Below are positions 35,952 through 43,398 of a stretch of 64,000 nt of DNA, piece by piece; positions within the stretch are counted from its first letter, which is position 1; each line of letters starts with the position of its first letter. A model generated the notes under the pieces. The model saw nothing but the letters and a program-made list of their open reading frames with translations, had not been told where the DNA came from and did no database searches. A program made the translations under genes and the position numbers. The stretch is from CADCVQ01 sp038260305 (GTDB lineage: Bacteria > Actinomycetota > Thermoleophilia > Solirubrobacterales > Solirubrobacteraceae), in assembly GCA_038260305.1 (NCBI GenBank), contig JBBSNY010000023.1, positions 1 to 64,000 of the forward strand. Direction: 5' to 3'.

Positions 35952-37801
35952 GATGACTTCCTCTCTGTGGAACCCGGTGGCGACGTGCTCGCCTCGGCGA
36001 TCGTCGCCGCGGCATTGACGAGCGCGAGATGCGTCAGCGCCTGCGGCAGGTTGCCGAGCAGCTCGCCCGTGCCCGGGTCGATCTCCTCGGAGTACAGGCC
36101 GACGTCGCTGCCGAGGGCGACGAGCGCGTCCATCGTCTCGACCGCCTCGTCGACGCGTCCGACGCGGACGAGCGCCTCGACGACCCAGAACGAGCAGGCG
36201 AGAAACGCGCCCTCCTCGTCCTGCATGCCGCTGTAGCGGTAGACGAGCGGGCCGCCGGCGCCGAGCTCACGCACGATCGCGTCGATCGTCGCGCCGAGGC
36301 GCTCGCGATCGTCCTGCAAGAACGAACCACGTACCGCCAGCAGGACGCCCGCGTCGAGCTCGTCGGAACCGGCGGCGCGCGCGTAGCTGCGCTGACGCGG
36401 CGACCAGCACTGCTCGAACAGGTAGCGCTGTAGCGCGGCGGCCTCGCGCCGCCAGGTCAGCGCGCTGCGATCGGGCAGCTCACCGCGCCGGGCCAGGGTG
36501 ATCGCGCGATCGAGTGCCAGCCAGGCCGCGAGCTTGCCTTGGGTGTAGTGGCGCGTGTCGTGCAGCTCCCAGATGCTCGAGTCCTCCAGGCGCCAGATCC
36601 GACACAAGAAGTCGGTCGCCTCGGCCAGCCGCTCGGCGTCCTGCGGTGCCAGCGCGCCGCCGTGCTCGACGTAGCGCAGCGTCATGTCGAGCAGGTCGCC
36701 ATAGTTGCCGAGCTGCAGCTGCTCCTGGGCCCCGTTTCCGAGCAGCACCGGCTGTGAGCCTCGATAGCCGGCCAGCGCGAGCTGCTCGTCGGGCAGGCGC
36801 ACCCCGCCGTCGAGTCGGTACATCGGACGCAGGCGCGGCTGCGTCTGCGCGATCGTCCGCAGCATCCAGGCCAGCGACGTGTGGACCTGGTCGCCGAAGC
36901 CCAGGCGCAACATCGCCTCGAGCGTGAGGTTCGTGTCGCGCAACCAGGCGTAGCGGTAGTCGAAGTTGCGTTCGCCGCCCAGCCGCTCGGGAAGCCCCAT
37001 CGTCGCGGCCGCCGCGATCGCGCCGGTTTCGTCGTCGACGAGCAGATCCAGCGCGAGCGCGCTGCGACGCACGGCGGCGCGCCACGGGCCCTCGTAGTCG
37101 CACGAGCCGACCCAGTGGCGCCAGCGCGCGACGGTCCCGTCCAGCGCCGCGAGCAGACGCTCGGCCGTGGAGGCCCGCAGCGGCTCGCGGTGAAACGCGC
37201 TCAGCGCGAGGACCGCGACGTCGCCCGCCCGAGCCACGAACGATCCCCGCACGTCCTGGCCGTCGGCGGTGGGGTCGCCGGCACCGTGCGCCTCGACGGC
37301 GACGAGCTCGTGCCCGTGCACGAAGACGGGCAGGCCGCCGAGCGTGCGCGGCGCAACCGCCGTCGCACCGTAGTCAAAGCGCGGCGCGACGTTCCAGCGC
37401 ATCGGCACGCTGCCCGCCAGCCCGTCGATGCGGCGGATGACCTGGTTGAACAGCAGCCCGCGAGCCAGCGGGCGGCTCATCGCGTCCGTCACGCGGACGG
37501 TGCCGTCCGCGGTGACGAACGTCGTCTGCAGGACGTTGGTGTCCTCGATGTAGCATCGCGAAGCGGTGAACGGTGCCGTCGGCGCGAGCGTGAAGCTTCC
37601 CCCGCGCTCGCTGTCGAGCAGCGCGGCGAAGACCGCCGGGCCGGCCAGCGAAGGCAGGCAGAGCCAGTCGATCGAGCCGTCGCGCGCGACGAGCGCCGCC
37701 GTGCGCTTGTTGCCGATCACGGCGTAGTCGCCGATCGGCGCATAGCCGTCGATGCGGATCGTCGCGCGCCCAGGGGAGGCGGAGGTGGAGGTCGTAGCCA
37801 T
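35948..37801 (-). CDS. Glycoside hydrolase family 15 (glucoamylase/trehalase-like)
   Basis: 617 aa. N-terminal beta domain (residues about 18-240: GYAPIGDYAVIGNKRTAAL, SIDWLCLPS), then the (alpha/alpha)6 barrel with RNFDYRYAWLRDTNLTLEAML, the first acid in RLEDSSIWELHDTRHYTQGKLAAW and the second acid region SEEIDPGTGELLGNLPQALTH. No signal peptide, so it acts in the cytoplasm, probably on maltooligosaccharides, trehalose or dextran-type glucans. First gene of a four-gene overlapping operon. Confidence 0.92.
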   Translation of the reverse strand: MATTSTSASPGRATIRIDGYAPIGDYAVIGNKRTAALVARDGSIDWLCLPSLAGPAVFAALLDSERGGSFTLAPTAPFTASRCYIEDTNVLQTTFVTADGTVRVTDAMSRPLARGLLFNQVIRRIDGLAGSVPMRWNVAPRFDYGATAVAPRTLGGLPVFVHGHELVAVEAHGAGDPTADGQDVRGSFVARAGDVAVLALSAFHREPLRASTAERLLAALDGTVARWRHWVGSCDYEGPWRAAVRRSALALDLLVDDETGAIAAAATMGLPERLGGERNFDYRYAWLRDTNLTLEAMLRLGFGDQVHTSLAWMLRTIAQTQPRLRPMYRLDGGVRLPDEQLALAGYRGSQPVLLGNGAQEQLQLGNYGDLLDMTLRYVEHGGALAPQDAERLAEATDFLCRIWRLEDSSIWELHDTRHYTQGKLAAWLALDRAITLARRGELPDRSALTWRREAAALQRYLFEQCWSPRQRSYARAAGSDELDAGVLLAVRGSFLQDDRERLGATIDAIVRELGAGGPLVYRYSGMQDEEGAFLACSFWVVEALVRVGRVDEAVETMDALVALGSDVGLYSEEIDPGTGELLGNLPQALTHLALVNAAATIAEASTSPPGSTERKSS

Positions 37802-37900
37802 CGGCCGCCGCAGTACCCGAACACGCCGCGTGTACCAGCGGTTTGTCTGCTGTCGGACAGCGCGGTCGGGCGGCCCGCCCGATCGGGTACGCGGCCTGCC

Positions 37901-38890
37901 ATGCCCAAGGTCATCCTCATCACCGGAGCGTCGAGCGGCATCGGCCGCGCGACCGCCCGCCGGTTCGCCGGCCCCGACACCCGCATCGCGCTCGTCGCCC
38001 GCGGCCGAGACGGCCTGGAGGCCGTCCGCCAGGAGGTGCTCGACGCCGGCGGCGACGCGCTCGTGCTGCCCGCCGACGTCTCAGACCCCGATGCGGTGGA
38101 GGCCGTCGCCGCCGCCGCCGAGGAGGCCCTCGGACCGATCGACATCTGGATCAACGTCGCGATGACGACGGTCTTCGCCTTCTTCGAGGACGTCGAACCC
38201 GAGGAGTTCCGGCGCGCGACCGACGTGACCTATCACGGCAGCGTGTGGGGCATGCAGGCGGCGCTGCGGCGGATGAGCCCGCGCGATCACGGCACGATCG
38301 TCCAGGTCGGCTCGGCGATGGCCTACCGCGGCATCCCGCTGCAGGCCCCCTACTGCGGCGCCAAGCACGCCGTGCAGGGCGTCTTCGAGTCGCTGCGCAC
38401 CGAGCTTCGCCACAAGGGATGCAACGTCCACCTGACGACCGTCCATCTGCCCGGCGTCAACACGCCGCAGTTCGAACACTGCCGCGACAAGTTCGACAAG
38501 CGCTCACAGCCCGTGCCACCCGTCTACCAGCCCGAGGTCGCCGCCGACGCGATCCACTGGGCCGCCCACCACCGCCGCCGCGAGATCTACGTCGGCATCC
38601 CCACGGTCTACACGATCTGGGGCAACAAGCTCGCCCCCTGGCTCGCCGAGCGCTATCTGGCCCGCACCGCCGTCGGCGGCCAGCTCAGCGACGCCGACAA
38701 GGCCCCGGACCGCCACGACAACCTCTTCGACGCCCCGCCCGGAGACCCCGGCGCGCACGGCCCCTACGACGACCGCGCCCACCGACACAGCATCCAGCTG
38801 TGGGCGACCAAGCGCCGTAGCCAGCTGCTCACCGGCGCGCTCGCGGCGGGGACGGCCGCCGGCGCCGGCCTCGTGCGCCGCCTCCGCTGA
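37901..38890 (+). CDS. Short-chain dehydrogenase/reductase with C-terminal extension
   Basis: 329 aa from ATG 37901; upstream open frame is the shadow of the GH15 gene. Rossmann motif TGASSGIGRATA at residues 8-19, acidic/Arg region ALVARGRDGLE, NxA-type motif altered to WINVAM, catalytic Ser in VQVGSAMAYR, Tyr-x3-Lys in APYCGAKHA. The last about 90 residues (PDRHDNLFDAPPGDPGAHGPYDD, then LLTGALAAGTAAGAGLVRRLR) form a hydrophobic tail often seen in this SDR group with membrane association. Substrate unknown. Divergent from the GH15 operon. Confidence 0.88.
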   Translation: MPKVILITGASSGIGRATARRFAGPDTRIALVARGRDGLEAVRQEVLDAGGDALVLPADVSDPDAVEAVAAAAEEALGPIDIWINVAMTTVFAFFEDVEPEEFRRATDVTYHGSVWGMQAALRRMSPRDHGTIVQVGSAMAYRGIPLQAPYCGAKHAVQGVFESLRTELRHKGCNVHLTTVHLPGVNTPQFEHCRDKFDKRSQPVPPVYQPEVAADAIHWAAHHRRREIYVGIPTVYTIWGNKLAPWLAERYLARTAVGGQLSDADKAPDRHDNLFDAPPGDPGAHGPYDDRAHRHSIQLWATKRRSQLLTGALAAGTAAGAGLVRRLR

Positions 38891-38912
38891 GCCGCGTCGC
38901 AGCCGCGCCGCG

Positions 38913-39347
38913 ATGCAGGCCGCCGATCACGCCTACTCCGCCGGCTTGCGCACGATCCTGCGCAGCACGGCCGCCGCCTATGGATACACCCTGACGATCG
39001 CCACGACGCTCGCCGATCTCACGACGAGCCGCGGCGCGCCGACGACCGCCGAGCTCTTCCTCTTCGTCGGTGGCGGGCTAGCCGCGTTCTCGATCATCGA
39101 GCTGCTCCTGCAGTCGGGCGGCGCGGGCGAGCGCGCCGAGCCGCGCCAGAACGTGCGATTCGCGGGGGCGCTGAACTTCATCTCCGTGCCCGCCGGGCTC
39201 GGCGCCGCGACGGGTGTCACGCGGGCGCTCGGCTCCCCGCTCGCGTGGCTGTTGAGCCCACTGGCAGCGACAACCGTATACCTGCTCCTCGCAGCAGCCC
39301 AGCTCGCCGCGACACAGGCGCGGCGCAGCACATCCGCGGCCGGGTAG
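38913..39347 (+). CDS. Small integral membrane protein, unknown
   Basis: 144 aa from ATG 38913, 22 nt after the SDR gene on the same strand. Four hydrophobic segments: AAYGYTLTIATTLADL, LFLFVGGGLAAFSIIELLL, FAGALNFISVPAGLGAATGV and LLSPLAATTVYLLLAAAQLAA. No recognised domain. Perhaps cotranscribed with the SDR. Confidence 0.6.
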   Translation: MQAADHAYSAGLRTILRSTAAAYGYTLTIATTLADLTTSRGAPTTAELFLFVGGGLAAFSIIELLLQSGGAGERAEPRQNVRFAGALNFISVPAGLGAATGVTRALGSPLAWLLSPLAATTVYLLLAAAQLAATQARRSTSAAG

Positions 39348-39359
39348 GAGCAGTACCTC

Positions 39360-39536
39360 ATGCCTCCCTCTTGGCTGACAGCGGTCGCATGGCTGTCGCT
39401 GGCGGTTGCCTTCGCGACGGCGCTGCTCATCGTCTACGACGTCTACGCGCGCGGCTACCGCCAGCAGATGACCGTCATGGAGCCCGTCTGGGCGATCAGC
39501 GCCCTGTACTTCGGCCCCCTCGCGTGGCCGGCCTAG
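39360..39536 (+). CDS. 58-aa DUF4396-like stub, probably truncated
   Basis: ATG 39360 with AGGAG about 10 nt upstream. The first membrane helix (LTAVAWLSLAVAFATALLIVYDVY) and the motif MEPVWAISALYFGPLAW match the N-terminus of DUF4396 membrane proteins, which are normally 150 residues or longer. Here the frame stops right after that motif, and no continuation is seen in the other frames. May be a relic. Confidence 0.5.
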   Translation: MPPSWLTAVAWLSLAVAFATALLIVYDVYARGYRQQMTVMEPVWAISALYFGPLAWPA

Positions 39537-39696
39537 TGGTCCATCCGACAGCGAGGCCCGCGCGGCGCTCCCAGCGCTGGAGTTCCGTCGGCCGTTGACG
39601 ACGTTGACGCGATCATGCACAACTTTCAGGTGCAGCAGGAGAAATGTCTCCGCGGACGGCGTGAAAGCGCCCCGCCGGAGGTCGCCGCGTGATCCG

Positions 39697-40209
39697 TCAG
39701 AAGAGCGAGGGGGCCATCGCCGCGGCTGACGTCGACGCGCCTTCGAGGTCGAGCAGGAAGCGCTTGCGCTCCAGCCCGCCGGCGTAGCCGGTGAGCGTGC
39801 CGTCCTTGCCGACGACGCGGTGACAGGGCACGATCACCGACAGCGGGTTGCGACCGACGGCATTGCCGACCCTGCGCGCCAGCGCCGGTCCGCCGAGCTC
39901 GCGGGCGATCTCGCCGTACGTCGTCGTCTGCCCGTAGGGGACCCGCGCGATGCGCTCCCAGACCTGCCGTTGGAAGGCGTCGCCGGTGGCGGAGGTCGCC
40001 AGCTCGAAGCTCGTGCGCTCGCCCGCGAAGTACTCGGCGAACTGCCGCTCGACCTCCTCGAGCCGGCGCTCGCTGCGCGCGCCGAACGTGGCCGGATCCG
40101 GGCGTGTCCAATGGCCCGGGAAGTACACGCCGATCAGCGTCGTCTCGTCCTCGGCGACGAGGACGAGCTCGCCGAGCGGGGTCTCGATCGTCGTGTGCGT
40201 CGTGCTCAT
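39697..40209 (-). CDS. ogt: Methylated-DNA--protein-cysteine methyltransferase
   Basis: 170 aa from ATG 40209 with GAGAGGAG upstream. C-terminal ATL/MGMT domain: RVPYGQTTTYGEIAREL (helix-turn-helix with Tyr and Arg finger nearby), RRVGNAVGRNPLSVIVPCHRVVG with the alkyl-accepting Cys in PCHRV, then GYAGGLERKRFLLDLE. Irreversibly removes methyl groups from O6-methylguanine. No Ada-type regulatory domain. Confidence 0.95.
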   Translation of the reverse strand: MSTTHTTIETPLGELVLVAEDETTLIGVYFPGHWTRPDPATFGARSERRLEEVERQFAEYFAGERTSFELATSATGDAFQRQVWERIARVPYGQTTTYGEIARELGGPALARRVGNAVGRNPLSVIVPCHRVVGKDGTLTGYAGGLERKRFLLDLEGASTSAAAMAPSLF

Positions 40210-40392
40210 ATGCGGCTCCTCTCGGGTGTGGCGTGTGCTGACGGAGATGAAACGCCACCGCGCACCATTTCGTGATGTTGCCCATCTGTGTGAGGGGTCG
40301 CACAAACGCTCCCCACGCGCCCGCGTAGCTTGCGTCGAAGGAAAGCGCTGCTTTGGGGGCGGTATATAGAACGCGAAACAGGGGGACGTTCG

Positions 40393-40881
40393 ATGGGTGA
40401 CGTATCTGATCTCGGACATGCGATGGCCGGGCGGCCGATCGTCGTCGGGCTCGACGAGACCGATACGGCGCAACGCGCACTGAGCGCCGCGCTGGACCTC
40501 GCGCGCACCCTCGGTTGCCCGCTCGTCGTCGTCTCCGCCTACCGTCGGGTGCACGACAGCAAGCTGCGCGGCGCGCGGCGCGACGCCCCCGCCGACGTCG
40601 GATACCGCCTGCAGGGCGACTCCCACGTGCAGATGCTGCTCGAGGACGCACGCGAGCAGGCCGAGGCAGCCGGCGTCGTGCTGGACTGCGTGGCCCGCGA
40701 GGGCACCGCGGCGAACGTCATCGTCGAGGTCGCCGCGCAGCGGCGCGCTGGACTCGTCGTTGTCGGTAACCGCGGCATGCGCGGCGGCGGACGACTCAAG
40801 GGCAGCGTGCCCAACGACGTCTCCCACAGCGCCCCGTGCTCGGTGCTGATCGTCGATACCGTCGGCGCGGTCGCCGCCTGA
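40393..40881 (+). CDS. Universal stress protein
   Basis: 162 aa from ATG 40393 with an AGGGGGA ribosome-binding site. One Usp domain (PIVVGLDETDTAQRALSAAL at the start). The ATP-binding signature VVGNRGMRGGGRLKGSVPNDVSHSAPCSVLIV has the G-x2-G-x9-G-(S/T) spacing in the main, so it probably binds ATP. Divergent from ogt across 183 bp, which should contain both promoters; TATATA occurs at 40363-40368. Confidence 0.9.
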   Translation: MGDVSDLGHAMAGRPIVVGLDETDTAQRALSAALDLARTLGCPLVVVSAYRRVHDSKLRGARRDAPADVGYRLQGDSHVQMLLEDAREQAEAAGVVLDCVAREGTAANVIVEVAAQRRAGLVVVGNRGMRGGGRLKGSVPNDVSHSAPCSVLIVDTVGAVAA

Positions 40882-40973
40882 GCGGTGGTTCCTCCGGTGG
40901 CTCCTTCTAGTCCGCGCCGCGCTCCACGCTGACACCCCGCAGACAGATCTCGAGCGCCCGGTACGCTCGGCAG

Positions 40974-41714
40974 ATGTCCGTCTCGACGCCCGAGGAGCTG
41001 CTCGCGCTGCAGGCCGCGGGCCGCGTCGTCGCCGAGACGATCCGCGCGATGTGCCGCGCCGTCGTGCCGGGCGTCAGCACCGCGGAGCTCGACGCGATCG
41101 CGGGGCGCGTGTTCGAACGCGCCGGCGCGCGCTCCGGGCCGCAGCTGGACTACGGCTTCCCCGGCATCACCTGCATCAGCGTCAACGACGAGGCCGTCCA
41201 CGGCATTCCCGGGCGCCGCCGCCTGCGGCCCGGCGACCTCGTCAAGCTCGACGTCACCGCCGAGCTCGACGGCTTCTACGCCGACGCCTGCCGCACCGTC
41301 TTCGTCGGCAGGCCGCGCCCGCGCGCGCTGCGGCTCGTGCGCACGGCCGAGCGCGCGCTCGTCGACGGGCTCGCCGCGGCGACGCGCGGCGCGCCGCTGA
41401 ACGCCATCGGGCGCGCCGTCCAGCGCAGGGTGCACGGCGCCGGCTTCGCGGTCTGCGACGGGCTCTCGGGTCACGGCATCGGGCGCCGCGTCCACGAGGA
41501 ACCCGAGGTGCCGAACACCTACGACCCCGCGCTCGGCCGGCCACTGACCGAGGGCCTCGTCATCACGATCGAGCCGCTCGTCGCCGCCGGCGGCTCCGCC
41601 GTACGGATGGCCACCGACGGCTGGACCATTCGCACCGCCGACGGGTCACTGTCGGCGCATGCCGAGCACACGATCGTCGTGCGCGACGGCGCGCCGCTCG
41701 TGCTGACCGCCTGA
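40974..41714 (+). CDS. map: Type I methionine aminopeptidase
   Basis: 246 aa from ATG 40974. Pita-bread fold with the five dinuclear metal ligands: Asp in VKLDVTAE, Asp in YADACRT, His in SGHGIGRRVHEEP, Glu in ITIEPL and Glu in SAHAEHTIVV. Substrate-pocket His in EAVHGIPG. Removes N-terminal Met from nascent proteins. It stands alone and not beside adk/secY, so it may be an additional copy. Confidence 0.94.
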   Translation: MSVSTPEELLALQAAGRVVAETIRAMCRAVVPGVSTAELDAIAGRVFERAGARSGPQLDYGFPGITCISVNDEAVHGIPGRRRLRPGDLVKLDVTAELDGFYADACRTVFVGRPRPRALRLVRTAERALVDGLAAATRGAPLNAIGRAVQRRVHGAGFAVCDGLSGHGIGRRVHEEPEVPNTYDPALGRPLTEGLVITIEPLVAAGGSAVRMATDGWTIRTADGSLSAHAEHTIVVRDGAPLVLTA

Positions 41715-41735
41715 ACGCGCGCGGCGCGCGGCGCG

Positions 41736-42341
41736 TCAGGCCGGGAGCGCGATGCCGTCGCGCTCGAGCAGCAGGACGCCGAGCTCGCGCGCCTCGAGCG
41801 CGGCGTCGCGATCGCCCTCGTGGGCGGCGACGATCGAGCCCTTCATGAGGATGTGCCACTGCGCCGCGAAGCGCTGCGGATCCTCGGCGCCCGCCGCCGT
41901 CGCGAGCTCACAGACGAAGGCGCGGATGTTCGCGAGGTGCATGACGCATGCCTGGCGGACCGGATCCTCCCGATCCTCGAACTCCAGCAGCGACGTGACG
42001 AAGGCGCAGCCCTCGAAGTCATCGCGCGCGAACCACTCCGAGAAGATCTCGAAGATCGCCAGCAACTGCCCGGCCGGCGACGATGCGCGGCGCAGGACCT
42101 CGTCCTGCACCCAGCCGACCGTCCAGCGCTGCTCGCGCAGCTCCAGGAAGGCGAGCGCGAGCTCGTTCTTGGAGTTGAAGTTGCGATACAGCGTCATCTT
42201 CGCGACCTCGGCCTCGGCCGTGATGGTGTCGACGCCGATCGCCCGCACCCCACCGCGGCTGAAGAGGTCATACGCCGCCTCGAGGATGCGCTCGCGACCG
42301 CTTCGAGCCGGGGCTGGCCTCTGCGTGTCGCGTGCAGCCAT
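41736..42341 (-). CDS. TetR-family transcriptional regulator
   Basis: 201 aa from ATG 42341. N-terminal helix-turn-helix: RERILEAAYDLFSRGGVRAIGVDTITAEAEVAKMTLYRNFNSKNELALAFL. The C-terminal ligand domain resembles the TetR group with WFARDDFEGCAFVTSLLEF and WHILMKGSIVAAHEGD. It likely represses itself or an unlinked target. It converges with map; the divergent neighbour is the nuclease-like gene at 42473. Confidence 0.9.
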   Translation of the reverse strand: MAARDTQRPAPARSGRERILEAAYDLFSRGGVRAIGVDTITAEAEVAKMTLYRNFNSKNELALAFLELREQRWTVGWVQDEVLRRASSPAGQLLAIFEIFSEWFARDDFEGCAFVTSLLEFEDREDPVRQACVMHLANIRAFVCELATAAGAEDPQRFAAQWHILMKGSIVAAHEGDRDAALEARELGVLLLERDGIALPA

Positions 42342-42472
42342 GCCCCGACTATAGGGGCGGATCCTGCGCAATGGCGAGTGCGAAGCCCCATATTCGCTCG
42401 CACCATGCGGACCGCGGCGCGCTCGTCCGTGGCCGCGCCCCCGGCCCGGACTGCCGCGTAGGGGCCGCAGCT

Positions 42473-42976
42473 ATGCTCCACGTGATGCAGGAGATGGTCA
42501 TCTACGGAGTCAGCTTCGACATGGTCGGCAAGCAGCCGATCGTGCTGCTGAAGACCGTCGACAGCAACAAGTTCCTCCCGATTTGGATCGGGCACCCCGA
42601 GGCGGCCGCGATCCTCATGAAGCTGCAGGGCGCGACGACGCCGCGGCCGATGACCCACGACCTGCTCGTCGACGTGCTCGGCGAGCTCGAGGTCAAGTGC
42701 ACCCAGGTCGCCGTCACGGAGCTGCGCGACAACACGTTCTTCGCCTCGATCACCCTCGCCGTCGACGGCAAGGAGATGGAGATCGACTCGCGCCCCTCCG
42801 ACGCACTCGCCCTCGCCGTGCGCTCCGGCGCGCCGATCTTCGCCGCCGAGGAGGTCATCGCCGAGTCGGCGATCGAGTTCGAGCACGACGTCGAGGACAC
42901 CGAGGAGGTCGTCGAGAAGTTCAAGGACTTCCTCGACCAGGTCTCGCCGGAGGACTTCGCCGGCGACGACGGCTGA
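42473..42976 (+). CDS. Bifunctional nuclease (DUF151) family protein
   Basis: 167 aa from ATG 42473 (AGGGG 10 nt upstream; ATGs at 42485 and 42494 are possible). The whole protein fits the family: FDMVGKQPIVLLKTVDSNKFLPIWIGHPEAAAI, TRPMTHDLL-like stretch PRPMTHDLLVDVL, FFASITL, and SRPSDALALAVRSGAPIFAAEEV. Members have DNase/RNase activity reported in plants and are widespread, with an unclear bacterial role. Acidic C-terminal tail. Confidence 0.92.
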   Translation: MLHVMQEMVIYGVSFDMVGKQPIVLLKTVDSNKFLPIWIGHPEAAAILMKLQGATTPRPMTHDLLVDVLGELEVKCTQVAVTELRDNTFFASITLAVDGKEMEIDSRPSDALALAVRSGAPIFAAEEVIAESAIEFEHDVEDTEEVVEKFKDFLDQVSPEDFAGDDG

Positions 42977-43002
42977 GCCCCGGTCGAGCAAGTCTCCGCT
43001 CG

Positions 43003-43032
43003 ATAATGCTTGTTATGTCAACTTGCGTTGAC
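43003..43032. repeat. Two adjacent short inverted repeats at the cassette border
   Basis: ATAA-TGCTTG-TTAT at 43003-43016 is directly followed by GTCAAC-TTGC-GTTGAC at 43017-43032. Both are AT-rich relative to surroundings and lie at the 3' end of the recombinase remnant. They could be recombinase-binding sites or a terminator; this is unproven. Confidence 0.5.
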
Positions 43033-43283
43033 GAACGCGGAGAGATCCGGCGGAGCTCGCCGTCTCACAACGCGTTCTGAGACGCTCTTGGTAGCTCTGC
43101 AGCGACCGGTAGATCGTCGGCCGCGAGACGTTGTAGGCGGGCCGCGAGCTCGTCGATCGTGTGCGTGCCGGCGTCGCGCATCGCGCGCACCGCGGCATGC
43201 GCGTCGGCGTCGAGGGCAGCCGGGCGGCCCGCCGCGAGCGCGTTCGAGACCTTCGTCTGGCGCGCGGGTCGGCGCCTCAGCGA
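43013..43283 (-). pseudogene. C-terminal remnant of a serine recombinase (resolvase/invertase)
   Basis: Two frames on the minus strand. About 43283-43140 reads KVSNALAAGRPAALDADAH and AVRAMRDAGTHTIDELAA, the linker and first helices of the C-terminal domain. About 43135-43013 reads YNVSRPTIYRSLQSY, the HTH recognition helix of resolvases. A frame change joins them. The catalytic serine domain is missing. It lies next to a foreign-looking reverse transcriptase gene. Confidence 0.7.
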
Positions 43284-43398
43284 TCATCGGAGGCTCGAGC
43301 GGTCTCCGCACCCGCTCGCCGGGCACAGCTTCACGGCGTCGTAGCATCGTGACGATCTGGGACCTCGAGAACTCAACTTCGATCTCGCGTACAAGCGG

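Noticed and set aside
36881..37900. Upstream extension of the SDR ORF
   Set aside because: It is antisense to the GH15 gene; ATG 37901 starts exactly at the Rossmann fold.
42332..42472. Extension of the nuclease-family ORF to 42332
   Set aside because: It overlaps the tetR start region, is Arg/Pro-rich, and the conserved domain begins only at the Met near 42473.
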